Shown: positions 26,169 through 35,017 of the stretch, in pieces
How positions within the stretch are numbered: the stretch's first letter is position 1
How the letters are laid out: each line of letters opens with the position of its first letter
Origin: Bacillota bacterium
GTDB taxonomy: Bacteria; Bacillota; Sulfobacillia; DUMF01
Length of the DNA stretch: 64,000 nt
Direction: 5' to 3'
Assembly (NCBI GenBank): GCA_012840015.1
Contig: DUMF01000024.1
Span: 17,873 to 81,872 of the forward strand
Notes under the pieces: model-generated
What the model was told of the DNA's origin: nothing
Databases searched by the model: none
The model's input: the letters and a program-made list of their open reading frames with translations, nothing else
Position numbers and translations under genes: made by a program

Positions 26169-28861
26169 GCGAAAGCGCAGAGAAACTGGTACTGATCGAT
26201 GGCAATAGCCTTGCAAACAGGGCTTTCTATGCTTTACCCCGGCTGACGACTTCGGCCGGGGTTCCAACTAATGCGGTGTACGGCTTCATCACCATGCTTC
26301 TTCGGCTCATCGAAGAAGAAAAGCCCGAGTACATGGGCGTGGCCTTCGACAGGTCTGCCCCGACATTCCGGCACCTCGCCTCGGTGACCTACAAGGCTCA
26401 GAGATCCGGTTCTCCGGAGGATTTCAAAGCGCAAATACCGCTAATTAAGAAAGTGTTGAACGCTGCCGGAATCAGGGCGTTGGAGCTGGAGGGTTACGAG
26501 GCGGACGACATCATCGGTACCATCGCGAGCAAGGCTCAAACTGCCGGTCTGCGAGTGGTAGTCGTTTCTGGAGATAGGGACATGCTGCAGTTGGTGGGGA
26601 AGAACGTAAGTGCGGTGATTACCAAGCGGGGTATAACCCAGGTTGAGCGATACGATCGCGAGGCGGTGAAACGCGAGACAGGTATCTACCCAGAACAGAT
26701 ACCTGATTACAAGGGCCTGGCCGGTGACCAATCAGACAACATAAAAGGGGTTACAGGGATCGGCCCGAAAACCGCAGTCAAACTACTCGATGAGTTTGGC
26801 TCGCTCGAAAACTTGCTGGAGCAACTCGACAAGATACCGTCGTCTCACGTAAGAGAGGCGATGCAAAAGGGCAGAGACCAAGCAATTCTTTCCAAGACGC
26901 TGGCTACTATCAAGCGAGACGTGCCTGTGCCGTGCGAAGTGGCAGACTTGCGGGTGGCGTCGCCCGACATCGAGGCACTGGTGTCGCTTTTTGAAGAGCT
27001 GGAGTTTCGTTCGCAGATAGAACGCGCAAAAACTGCCCTCGCCCCATACTGTCCAACTCGACGGACCTACTCGGGTTCATCAGAGGCGAAGCATGTGACT
27101 GCTGAGGTCGAGGTGGAATTCGAGACTGTGGATTCCGAGTCTTCCATGGAAAGGCTTCGCTCCGAAGTAGGCCAAGCGGCGCGTGCAGGCAATGTCATCG
27201 GGCTGGCCATATCTTCAGTGGGTAATGATCCCAAAAGCCGGAAGCTTTATGGTACGGCCTTGCATCTTAACGGTAAGACATGGTATTTGCCCGACGAAGA
27301 GAAGACCAAGGCGATTGGCATGGCGCTCCGCGGAGGGCGGGTAGCGGCCTTTGACGCCAAGGGCTGCATGAACGCGCTTGCGAATTCGGGAGTGGACGGT
27401 ATAGCCATCGATTTTGATCCCTGGATCGCCGCGTACTTGCTCGATCCCACACGAGCGGCGTATTACCCCGAAGATCTCGCCCGGGAGTACGTGGGATCCT
27501 CTTACCCTCGGCTCGGCGCAGGGGCTACCGCAAAGCACTTGGATAGCTTGTCCCCGTCCGAATGTTGCGCTCTGGCTTGGTTGGCTGCGTCGCTGGAGCA
27601 GCCCATGCTCGCGGAGCTCCAAAGGCAAGAGCTCGCGGAACTTTTCCGTAAGATCGAGATGCCACTCGTGCCCGTGCTTTCCGCAATGGAACTCGAGGGT
27701 ATAGGGGTCGATATGGATATTGCCCGGGAAATGTCGAGAGAATTCGCTAGCAAAATCAAGCTTTGCGAGCAAGAGATATTTCATATGGCGGGGACTGAGT
27801 TTAACGTAAACTCCCCTCGACAACTCGCAGACGTGCTTTTTGATAAACTCGGCCTGCCCTGCTCAAAAAAGACGAAAACGGGCTATTCCACCAGTGCCGA
27901 AGTACTTGAAGAGCTGGCACGTCACTATGAAATTGCTGCGAAGGTGCTGGAATACCGCCAGCTGGCCAAATTGAAGGGCACATACCTCGATGGCCTCGAA
28001 GCGCTGGTCAATCCCGTAACCGGAAGAATCCATACCACCTTCAATCAGACCGTTACGGCTACGGGCAGGCTTTCCAGCACGAATCCGAACATGCAGAACA
28101 TCCCCACAAAGGGAGAGTTGGGGCGACAGCTCCGGCGAATATTCGTGCCAAGAGAAAACCAGCTGTTTCTAAGTGCCGACTATTCACAGATAGAGCTGCG
28201 AGTACTGGCTCACGTTTCGGGGGATAGCACTTTGATCCAATCTTTTTTGAATGGCGAGGACATCCATACCCGTACAGCCGCAGAAGTGTTCGGGGTCAAA
28301 CCGGAGGAAGTCACGCCCTCCATGAGGTCGAAGGCGAAGGCTATAAACTTCGGAATCATCTACGGCCAGACGGATTACGGTTTGTCCAGGACGATAGGGG
28401 AGAGTCGGGCAGAGGCTAAGGCGTACATCGAGAGCTATTTCCGCCGTTACCCCGGCGTGCGTGAATATATCGAGTCTGCCATTGCGCTGGCGAGGGAGAC
28501 AGGCTATGCTAGGACTCTCATGGGCCGCAGGCGCCGGCTGCCGGACATCAATTCGCCCAACCGCAACCTGCGTGGGTTCGCGGAAAGGACGGCCATCAAT
28601 ACCCCCATACAAGGTACCGCGGCCGACATAATGAAATTGGCGATGATACGCTGCTATGAAGCACTCAAGAAGTTTAGCCCGGAGGTGAAGATACTGCTCC
28701 AGGTGCACGACGAGCTTGTACTCGAGGTCCCGCGGGGTTTGCTTCACGAAGCTGCATCCGTGATATGCCGTGAAATGGAAAACGTGATTGAGCTCAGAGT
28801 GCCACTGAAGGTAAGTGCAGAGTCGGGACCGAACTGGTTGGACATGACTCCTATCGACTGA
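26165..28861 (+). CDS. polA: DNA polymerase I
   Basis: Repair and Okazaki-processing polymerase of 898 residues. Residues 1-290 form the 5' nuclease (LIDGNSLANRAFYALP, GYEADDIIGT, GDQSDNIKGVTGIGPKTA). Residues about 310-480 align with the 3'-5' exonuclease fold, but the acidic DxE motif is missing, as in Bacillus and Thermus enzymes, so proofreading is probably absent. The polymerase domain has DYSQIELRVLAH, the O-helix RSKAKAINFGIIYGQ and VHDELVLEVP. It heads a group with ytaF and coaE. Confidence 0.97.
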   Translation: MSESAEKLVLIDGNSLANRAFYALPRLTTSAGVPTNAVYGFITMLLRLIEEEKPEYMGVAFDRSAPTFRHLASVTYKAQRSGSPEDFKAQIPLIKKVLNAAGIRALELEGYEADDIIGTIASKAQTAGLRVVVVSGDRDMLQLVGKNVSAVITKRGITQVERYDREAVKRETGIYPEQIPDYKGLAGDQSDNIKGVTGIGPKTAVKLLDEFGSLENLLEQLDKIPSSHVREAMQKGRDQAILSKTLATIKRDVPVPCEVADLRVASPDIEALVSLFEELEFRSQIERAKTALAPYCPTRRTYSGSSEAKHVTAEVEVEFETVDSESSMERLRSEVGQAARAGNVIGLAISSVGNDPKSRKLYGTALHLNGKTWYLPDEEKTKAIGMALRGGRVAAFDAKGCMNALANSGVDGIAIDFDPWIAAYLLDPTRAAYYPEDLAREYVGSSYPRLGAGATAKHLDSLSPSECCALAWLAASLEQPMLAELQRQELAELFRKIEMPLVPVLSAMELEGIGVDMDIAREMSREFASKIKLCEQEIFHMAGTEFNVNSPRQLADVLFDKLGLPCSKKTKTGYSTSAEVLEELARHYEIAAKVLEYRQLAKLKGTYLDGLEALVNPVTGRIHTTFNQTVTATGRLSSTNPNMQNIPTKGELGRQLRRIFVPRENQLFLSADYSQIELRVLAHVSGDSTLIQSFLNGEDIHTRTAAEVFGVKPEEVTPSMRSKAKAINFGIIYGQTDYGLSRTIGESRAEAKAYIESYFRRYPGVREYIESAIALARETGYARTLMGRRRRLPDINSPNRNLRGFAERTAINTPIQGTAADIMKLAMIRCYEALKKFSPEVKILLQVHDELVLEVPRGLLHEAASVICREMENVIELRVPLKVSAESGPNWLDMTPID

Positions 28862-28907
28862 ACTCCGCCACTCCACGCCTCATATACTGGCTGCGTGGGG
28901 TGGTACA

Positions 28908-29477
28908 GTGGCACTAACGATACTGCTGGTTTCAATCGCTGTCAGTTTCGACAGCTTCTTGGCGGGTATATCATTAGGCCTGCAAAATATCAAGCTACCG
29001 CTTTTCTCGCAAAGCATAATTGCCATCGAATCAGGTGGACTTATCATCGTTTCAACCCTTCTGGGGCACGTCATTTCTTCTTTCCTCACTCCATGGCTCG
29101 CCAAGGTTGGAGGCGCTTGTCTGTTGGTGGCCTTGGGCGCCTGGAGTCTCGTCAAAAAGCGCGGAGACTCGTCGATGGTGAGCATCCTGGCTGAGCCGGA
29201 TTTAGCCGATGTGGACTATTCCGGGACGATTACTGCAGGCGAGGCTGCTGTCTTGGGAGTCGCCTTGGGCTTGGACTCGTTCGCGATGGGCCTGAGCCTG
29301 GCTTTGGCGGGAATGGGCAGCCTTATAAGCGGTTTAGCTTGTGCCGCGGCATGTTTCGTTTCGATGGTGGCAGGCACGGCGCTTGGTACTCCACTTGGTC
29401 GCAGGATTTCGGGCTCAATTACTTACGTGCTACCGGGAGTGTTGATGATAATGTTGGGAATTAGCAGGATCCTTTAA
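28908..29477 (+). CDS. ytaF: YtaF-type sporulation membrane protein
   Basis: A 189-residue membrane protein of the MntP-related family with two homologous halves, each carrying an Asp-containing helix (SFDSFLAG and GLDSFAMG). The central loop ILAEPDLADVDYSGTITAGEAA is typical of YtaF, named for its place beside polA and coaE in Bacillus and reported as a sporulation membrane protein. GTG start. By family it may move divalent cations, but no activity has been shown from sequence alone. Confidence 0.85.
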   Translation: MALTILLVSIAVSFDSFLAGISLGLQNIKLPLFSQSIIAIESGGLIIVSTLLGHVISSFLTPWLAKVGGACLLVALGAWSLVKKRGDSSMVSILAEPDLADVDYSGTITAGEAAVLGVALGLDSFAMGLSLALAGMGSLISGLACAAACFVSMVAGTALGTPLGRRISGSITYVLPGVLMIMLGISRIL

Positions 29478-29538
29478 TTCACGCTGTTCACCATTACGAT
29501 AAAGGGTTAGAATTGTTAGATGTGAGAGGAGAGATTCC

Positions 29539-31044
29539 ATGCGGCTAGACAAGCGTTTTATAATCAACGTCATTATACCGATCACAATCTTAACTTTGTT
29601 GCTTTCTGGCTGTGGGGTTAACCGCAATACAGAAAGCAAGGCCGCCGAGTTGAATCCCAGAACTTTGAAAACGTACGACGTGGCTGGGATGATTTGGCCG
29701 GTAAACCCTGAGCAAATGATATCCCCGGATAACAAGTGGGTGTTGGGCACGAGAAGCCAGTCGTCGGGCTTCAGCGTGGTGGCCATGCCACTTAGCGGTA
29801 GTAGCAAAGAACCAGTATCAGTTGCCAGGGCAGAGGCAGAGTGGCTGAAACAGAACCTGTTTGGCTACTACCCTCTCGGGTGGAAAACGACAGATGCTTT
29901 CCTGTTCATTGCTGCTGGCACTCAGCCTGATGGCCCACATAAGGACAAGCAAGGGGTCTCGATACGGATTGGAAGCGTCAGCGGAAAGAGTGCGGAGGAA
30001 ATCGGGTGGCTGGAACTAGATAATGGCATGATGTCTTGGGCGGAGTATCTTCCGCAAAAGGATCGGGTGTATTTCCACGTTACTCAGGCGGTTTGGGAGT
30101 TTGACGTGACCAACAAGCAAATGCGGAAAATCAAAGGTGAATTGCCAGATTACGATGGGTTCTTCTACCCGAAACTGTCTCCTTCAGGCGACTATTTCGT
30201 TTATGAGCTTTACGAAGAGGATAAGAAGGGTGTTTACCTTCTCGATGCCAAAACGGGAGAGGAAAGACCGTTGCTTCCAGCGGGCGACAATTTGAGCTTT
30301 TACCCGGCATGGTCGCCGGACGGAAAATATATCGCGGCGTATACCGTACCTCTGAAGGCCGGGCAGCGTACTGGTACCTGGAGTGACTACGATTATCTGC
30401 CAGCTGAGGATGGGCCTCAGCCGGTCTCGCCCGTGATTACGGTCGTAGATGTTCAAGGGAGGATCGTTAATCAGTTTAAGGTTGAAGGTAAACTACTCAG
30501 CGGCTTCAGGTGGTCCAACGATTCTAACACGCTAGGGTTTGCAGCAGGAGTGTTGAAAAATGGAGAGCCTCCAGGGGTCAATTTCGAATCGGTATGGCTG
30601 GGCAGCGTCGCTTCTAAAGACAACAACGTGACGAAGTTAGCAGACATCAGCCAGATGGGTCAGGGACCGGCGGCATACGTATTCGTCGATGGCATGGATG
30701 CAACGGGGAAAGGAATGATATCAGAAGTCTACCGCGAGAGCGGGTCTGAGCTTTATTATGTTCGCGAAGGTAAAGAACCTCTTCGCGTCGTCGGGAGTTT
30801 AAACACGCCGGGCATGACCCCTGTATTCCAGGAGTACGTACTGGGGCTCGTGCAAACCAGCGGTAAGGCTGCCTTGTGGCTATTCGGGAAAGATAAAGCT
30901 CAAAAAACGATGGAGTTTTCGGCAAAAGACGCCAACATACTTGGCTACAATGAGAGTATGGTCGTGGTATCGAGCGGAGAATTACCTTCGTTTGACGAGA
31001 ATATGAAGCGCACGATAAACGTGATAAAGCTACTCGACGATTGA
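29539..31044 (+). CDS. Lipoprotein with TolB-like beta-propeller
   Basis: A 501-residue exported lipoprotein: signal peptide with lipobox LLSGC (Cys near residue 27), then repeated beta-propeller blades recognisable as YPKLSPSGDYFVYELYEED and YPAWSPDGKYIAAYTVP, resembling WD40/PD40 repeats. Probably a cell-surface binding or assembly factor. It lies between ytaF and coaE, where Bacillus has no counterpart. ATG after GAGAGGAGAG. Confidence 0.75.
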   Translation: MRLDKRFIINVIIPITILTLLLSGCGVNRNTESKAAELNPRTLKTYDVAGMIWPVNPEQMISPDNKWVLGTRSQSSGFSVVAMPLSGSSKEPVSVARAEAEWLKQNLFGYYPLGWKTTDAFLFIAAGTQPDGPHKDKQGVSIRIGSVSGKSAEEIGWLELDNGMMSWAEYLPQKDRVYFHVTQAVWEFDVTNKQMRKIKGELPDYDGFFYPKLSPSGDYFVYELYEEDKKGVYLLDAKTGEERPLLPAGDNLSFYPAWSPDGKYIAAYTVPLKAGQRTGTWSDYDYLPAEDGPQPVSPVITVVDVQGRIVNQFKVEGKLLSGFRWSNDSNTLGFAAGVLKNGEPPGVNFESVWLGSVASKDNNVTKLADISQMGQGPAAYVFVDGMDATGKGMISEVYRESGSELYYVREGKEPLRVVGSLNTPGMTPVFQEYVLGLVQTSGKAALWLFGKDKAQKTMEFSAKDANILGYNESMVVVSSGELPSFDENMKRTINVIKLLDD

Positions 31045-31074
31045 AGTAATTAAGTTGGCGCGGGGGTTTACGGT

Positions 31075-31671
31075 TTGGTCTTGATCGGGCTTACCGGGAA
31101 TATAGGTAGCGGCAAAAGCACTGTCTCCGCGATGCTGAAAGAGCGGGGTGCCACCATCATAGATGCCGACGTGGTGGCAAAGCAGTTGTGCGAACCCGGT
31201 GAGCCCGGCTGGCAGAGGATTCGAGAACACTTTGGACGAGAGGTATTCGAGCAAGACAACAGACTCAACAGGCGAAAGCTGGGAGAGATCGTTTTTGCGG
31301 ACCGCTCCAAGCTCCAACTGCTTAACTCGTTAATCCATCCTTTGGTCTCTGAGAGAATTCGAAAACTGATCCATGAGAGTGCGGGCAGAGGCGATAGGGT
31401 AGTAGTAATAGACGCTCCTCTTTTGATTGAGGCAGGGCTCCACGTGTTGGTGGATCGGCTGTGGGTGGTAGTCGCGGAAGATGAAGTGAGGCTCAGGCGC
31501 ATAATGGAAAGGGATGGACTTACGGAAGAGGCTGCTCGATTGAGGATGTGGGCACAGGAGGATCAATCCGAGAAGGTTGCAATTGCGGACGCCGTCATTG
31601 AAAACTCCGGCGACCTGGAGGAAACGCGCAGGCAGGTAGCGAGGCTTTGGAATGAGCTCTGGAATGCGTAG
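31075..31671 (+). CDS. coaE: Dephospho-CoA kinase
   Basis: Last step of coenzyme A synthesis. The 198-residue P-loop kinase has GLTGNIGSGKST at residues 5-16, the IIDADVVAKQL acceptor-site motif and the VVVIDAPLLIEAGL strand, with the lid VRLRRIMERDGLTEEAARLR. Start is a TTG ten bases after GGGGG. The 3' end overlaps the transglycosylase gene by 20 bp. Confidence 0.94.
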   Translation: MVLIGLTGNIGSGKSTVSAMLKERGATIIDADVVAKQLCEPGEPGWQRIREHFGREVFEQDNRLNRRKLGEIVFADRSKLQLLNSLIHPLVSERIRKLIHESAGRGDRVVVIDAPLLIEAGLHVLVDRLWVVVAEDEVRLRRIMERDGLTEEAARLRMWAQEDQSEKVAIADAVIENSGDLEETRRQVARLWNELWNA

Positions 31672-32212
31672 GCTCGGGCCGCTATTGCTCGCATTTACAG
31701 TGGTGCTGGCGATTGGGCGTGCGGAGTGCCCTCTAGCTTACCATGGGACCATTGAGAACACGGTGCAAAAGCTCCAGCTGGACTGGTATCTAGTGGTGGC
31801 GCTGATTAGGGTTGAGAGCAAATTCAAGCCGACGGCGGTTTCTGAGGTAGGGGCATGTGGCTTGATGCAGTTAATGCCGGAAACGGCGAAAGAAGTGGCG
31901 AGCCGAAACGGGCTGGATTTCTCGCACCAGATGCTGTTCGATCCTTCGTATAACATCGTGGTCGGGTGCACATATTTGAAAGAGCTAATGCAGAGGTACC
32001 AGGGGGACGAGATGGCGACCCTCGCTGCGTATAATGCGGGGCCCAAATGGGTTGATAAATGGTTAAATGGATCGGCCGAGCTTTCGGGTGACAAGATTGC
32101 TTTTCAGGAGACTCGCCAGTTCGTCCGAAAAGTGCTTTTCTACAGGCGCCTTTACAGGGCGCTCTATTCAATACCGCGAACCCTTTTTCGGCCGTCTACG
32201 TTAATGGCCTAG
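31652..32212 (+). CDS. Lytic transglycosylase (SLT domain)
   Basis: Exported 186-residue murein lytic transglycosylase. A short signal peptide (LGPLLLAFTVVLAIG) precedes the SLT fold with catalytic Glu in LIRVESKFKP, then GACGLMQLMPETA and the ATLAAYNAGP helix. It is a minimal Slt35/YjbJ-like enzyme without extra cell-wall-binding domains. The start is within coaE; ATG 31652 or 31664 are both possible and neither has a clear Shine-Dalgarno. Confidence 0.9.
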   Translation: MSSGMRRLGPLLLAFTVVLAIGRAECPLAYHGTIENTVQKLQLDWYLVVALIRVESKFKPTAVSEVGACGLMQLMPETAKEVASRNGLDFSHQMLFDPSYNIVVGCTYLKELMQRYQGDEMATLAAYNAGPKWVDKWLNGSAELSGDKIAFQETRQFVRKVLFYRRLYRALYSIPRTLFRPSTLMA

Positions 32213-32231
32213 TCGTTAAGGAGGTGTAACC

Positions 32232-33191
32232 GTGGAGCTTCAAATACTCTCCAATAGGTCGCTCAAGGACTGGCAGATATCAGCGATCAAGAAAGTCGCA
32301 CCGCAGGCGAACATAGTTTGGCCCGGAAAAGCGGAAAGCATAGAACGATTTCTCTCGGAGACGGATGTGTTCCTGAATATAATCGGCGGCAAGAACATTA
32401 CTCCCGAAATGTGGCCCCAGGCACAGCGACTCAAATGGATACACGTAGGCGCAGCTGGCGTGGACGACGTGCTTTTCCGCGAACTCGTAGAAAGTCCGGT
32501 GGTAGTGACCAATTGTAAGGGAATACACGCTAGCACCATTAGCGAACATGTTTTCGCCATGATGCTTGCTTTCGCGAGAGGCCTCTTCAAATTTCAGAGA
32601 GACAGGCAAGCACGAAAATGGGATAGAGAAGGAGTATCTGAACTGGGCGGCAAAACGCTAGGTATACTGGGGTTGGGCGGCATCGGCAAGGAAATAGCCA
32701 GACGCGGCAAGTGCTTCGGCATGAAAGTGATCGGTATGAAGCGGGACACGACGAAGCCCGTTGAATTCGTAGATGAACTTATCACTCCGGATCGCCTTTT
32801 GCAGGCACTCCCCAATATGGACTATGTGGTACTTAGCGTGCCGTTAACTGCAGAGACACATGGGCTGATAGGTCAGGCGCAACTGGCCGCTATGAAGCCG
32901 ACGGCGTATCTGATCAACGTAGCACGTGGCAAAGTAGTGGACGAAGCAGCGCTGATTCAAGCTTTAAAGAACGGGACAATCGCGGGAGCAGCGCTTGACG
33001 TTTTTGAGAACGAACCGCTGCCTGAGAACAGCGAGTTATGGGATATGCAAAACGTGATTTTCACGCCCCACGTTGCGGGCACCTTCTCAGCCAATATCGA
33101 AAGGATAACGGAAATTTTCGTCGAAAACCTTCGACGGTTTTTAAATGACGAGCCGATGATCAATGTGGTGAATAAGAAGCTAGGCTATTGA
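32232..33191 (+). CDS. D-isomer-specific 2-hydroxyacid dehydrogenase
   Basis: NAD(P)-dependent oxidoreductase of 319 residues. The nucleotide-binding motif is GILGLGGIGKEIARRG, followed by the catalytic Arg in NVARGKVVDE, Glu in DVFENEPLP and His in FTPHVAGTF. Substrate unknown; the short N-terminal domain resembles the phosphoglycerate/glyoxylate reductase group. GTG after AAGGAGG. Its stop codon is part of the -35 box of the tRNA-Leu promoter. Confidence 0.9.
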   Translation: MELQILSNRSLKDWQISAIKKVAPQANIVWPGKAESIERFLSETDVFLNIIGGKNITPEMWPQAQRLKWIHVGAAGVDDVLFRELVESPVVVTNCKGIHASTISEHVFAMMLAFARGLFKFQRDRQARKWDREGVSELGGKTLGILGLGGIGKEIARRGKCFGMKVIGMKRDTTKPVEFVDELITPDRLLQALPNMDYVVLSVPLTAETHGLIGQAQLAAMKPTAYLINVARGKVVDEAALIQALKNGTIAGAALDVFENEPLPENSELWDMQNVIFTPHVAGTFSANIERITEIFVENLRRFLNDEPMINVVNKKLGY

Positions 33192-33216
33192 AACGAAGCT
33201 CCGGATGTGTTATATT
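33188..33216 (+). promoter_or_regulatory. tRNA-Leu promoter
   Basis: TTGAAA (33188-33193), a 17-bp spacer and TATATT (33211-33216) stand 18 bp before the tRNA; the -35 overlaps the stop codon of the dehydrogenase gene. Confidence 0.75.
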
Positions 33217-33233
33217 TGACGCTGCACGAGAGT

Positions 33234-33320
33234 GCCGAAGTGGTGGAACTGGCAGACACGCGGTGTTCAGGGCGCCGTAGGCGAATGCCTGTGTGGGTTC
33301 AAATCCCACCTTCGGCACCA
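33234..33320 (+). tRNA. tRNA-Leu (anticodon CAG)
   Basis: Class II tRNA of 87 nt with encoded CCA. Acceptor GCCGAAG pairs with CTTCGGC; the anticodon stem is CGGTG/CGCCG with loop TTCAGGG, giving CAG. A long variable arm (GTAGGCGAATGCCT) and the T arm GTGGGTTCAAATCCCAC are intact. No poly-T terminator follows; hairpin-rich DNA continues for about 230 nt. Confidence 0.97.
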
Positions 33321-33330
33321 TTCTTATTTG

Positions 33331-33560
33331 TGGGCCAGCTAGAGGCAGCCCAGCCTAGTTTTCGTTACGAGAAAGCAGGCTAGCCCTTCTTGATCAGAGG
33401 GGCCTTTGGGTACAGGGTCGAGGACGACCGCAGTTCCGGTGGCGGAACCCGATCGAGCTAATCTCGCGAGCGTGCGTGAGGCTACCTACGGACTTATTCA
33501 TGCTAGGTGTCGACGCTTAGACAGAATGACAAAGGGGTATTCGGCTACATCTTTGCGTTA
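33331..33560 (+). ncRNA. Possible structured RNA downstream of tRNA-Leu
   Basis: The 270 bp between tRNA-Leu and cofE hold no convincing reading frame but at least four strong hairpins in a row: AGCCT/AGGCT (33352-33381, with an inner TTTTC/GAGAA), CCCTTCT/AGAGGGG (33384-33402), GTTCCG-gtgg-CGGAAC (33433-33448) and CTCGCG/CGTGAG (33463-33480). I could not match it to tmRNA, SRP RNA or any riboswitch I know. Transcription would come from the tRNA promoter. The strand is inferred from that. Confidence 0.4.
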
Positions 33561-33590
33561 GATGGGTGCCGCCCAGAACTGGAAACATGT

Positions 33591-34340
33591 TTAGCGGAAT
33601 AAGTCGGACTCGGCAGCGCGTAACAGCTCTTTTATCCCGACATCGGCTGGATCGTATTCGCACCCGCGTACTATAACTGCAGGGATGTCTGAGAGTTTTC
33701 CCATTGCCAGTTCGGCGATAGCCGCAATTTCATCCACCATGGCGATTTCCGTAACATTGAGAACGTACCCATATTGGTCCTTCTTCCCCACGTAATTTTT
33801 AATAGGGGCAATACCCGAGCAGCCTATCGCAAAGTTGACGAGCCCGTTTCTCCACGGCCGTCCCCAGGTATCTGAAATTACTACCGCAACGTTGACTCCC
33901 GTTAGCTGTTTGATGCGCTCGCGGATTCTTCGAGCCGAAGCGTCAGGGTCCAGAGGCAACAGGGTTACCTGGTCCGGTTCTACGTTGGATTTATCAACTC
34001 CGGAGTTAGCGCATACGAAACCTTGATGAGTTTCCGTGATGAGCACACCTTTGTCCATCCTGACTATTCGCTTGGCTTCACGCAGTGCTACCTCTACCAT
34101 TCTGGGGTCCTTGTCGAGTTCCGAAGCGACCGTCAGGGCAAAGGGGGAAGGGATGATTTCCGAGAGCTTTGCCAGTCTTCCTTCCGCCTTGGAAACTACC
34201 TTCTGGGTGACCACGACCACATCCGAATCAAGTAGCTTTAGCCCGCCATGGTTGAGCGCGGAGCATATCAAGTCCGCAAGCGGGTCTCCAGGCTGAATTT
34301 GTGGCATGTTCCTGACAGAGAATACTTCAATATCAGCCAA
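33591..34340 (-). CDS. cofE: Coenzyme F420-0:L-glutamate ligase-like protein (CofE family)
   Basis: A 249-residue protein with the CofE fold and motifs: VVVTQKVVSKAEGR (about residues 42-55), TETHQGFVCANSGVDKSNV and ISDTWGRPWRNG. CofE adds glutamate to F420-0 with GTP. No cofC, cofD or fbi genes are in the window, so the cofactor itself is not proven. The TTG at 34340 follows GGAGGG. It is divergent from a RibU-like transporter gene and close to an FrhB-type protein and two luciferase-like oxidoreductases, all linked to flavin or deazaflavin chemistry. Confidence 0.85.
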   Translation of the reverse strand: MADIEVFSVRNMPQIQPGDPLADLICSALNHGGLKLLDSDVVVVTQKVVSKAEGRLAKLSEIIPSPFALTVASELDKDPRMVEVALREAKRIVRMDKGVLITETHQGFVCANSGVDKSNVEPDQVTLLPLDPDASARRIRERIKQLTGVNVAVVISDTWGRPWRNGLVNFAIGCSGIAPIKNYVGKKDQYGYVLNVTEIAMVDEIAAIAELAMGKLSDIPAVIVRGCEYDPADVGIKELLRAAESDLFR

Positions 34341-34441
34341 GCTTCATCCCTCCAAACAACACAATAAGCTCCAGGCAGAAGCAAAATCAACGATCACAAT
34401 GTATAATCTTATTAGATGACTAACAAGTGAGGCGAGTCGCT

Positions 34442-35017
34442 ATGCACACAAAGTTGCGGCAGGACATATACGCAATGACCTTATCCGCGGTATGCGGCGC
34501 TATGGGCTTTCTGCTGATGGCGTATGCACAATTCCCCATTGTCCCGGCGTATTCGTTCCTGAGGTTCGATCCCGGCGAATTTGCAATGCTTCTCGCAGGG
34601 GTGACGATGGGACCTAGAGCCGGTGTTATGGCCGTAGCAGTCAAGGACCTCTTGTACCTGCTATTCAGAGCAAAATCACCCTTTGGGCCCATAGCGGACT
34701 TCATTGCGTGTAGCTCGTTCGTTTATGTGGTTTCGTTGATAACCAGGCAACGCAAGGATACGGCAGGACTTGCAATGGCATGCGTGATCGGAACGATAGC
34801 CAGGATCATCGTCATGATACCGGCGAACGTAATCATCCTCAGGCTGCAGTTTGGATTCGGTTTCTCCAAGGTGATGTCCATGGTTTGGCCGGTGATAGTT
34901 CCCTTCAACGTGGTAAAGTCTCTCACCAACGCACTGATTGTGATCCCCCTGATTGCTGCATTGAAGAGAACGGCTATCATCTCGGTAACGCTAGGCCGGG
35001 AACGAGGTGGCCATTGA
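34442..35017 (+). CDS. ECF transporter S component, RibU-like
   Basis: A 191-residue protein with about six membrane helices. The pattern FPIVPAYSFLRFDPGEFAMLL then GPRAGVMAVAVKDLLYLLF matches the riboflavin-specific S components (RibU/FmnP group) of energy-coupling factor transporters. The shared A and T components are not in the window. ATG 34442 lies behind GTGAGGCG; a perfect TATAAT at 34402-34407 supplies a -10. It is adjacent to the FrhB gene, with the two nearly abutting. Confidence 0.75.
   Translation: MHTKLRQDIYAMTLSAVCGAMGFLLMAYAQFPIVPAYSFLRFDPGEFAMLLAGVTMGPRAGVMAVAVKDLLYLLFRAKSPFGPIADFIACSSFVYVVSLITRQRKDTAGLAMACVIGTIARIIVMIPANVIILRLQFGFGFSKVMSMVWPVIVPFNVVKSLTNALIVIPLIAALKRTAIISVTLGRERGGH

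Noticed and set aside
33331..33560. tmRNA, SRP RNA or 6S RNA as identity of the structured stretch after tRNA-Leu
   Set aside because: No tRNA-like ends or tag frame for tmRNA, no GGAA-capped SRP helix 8, and no single long bubble helix as in 6S.
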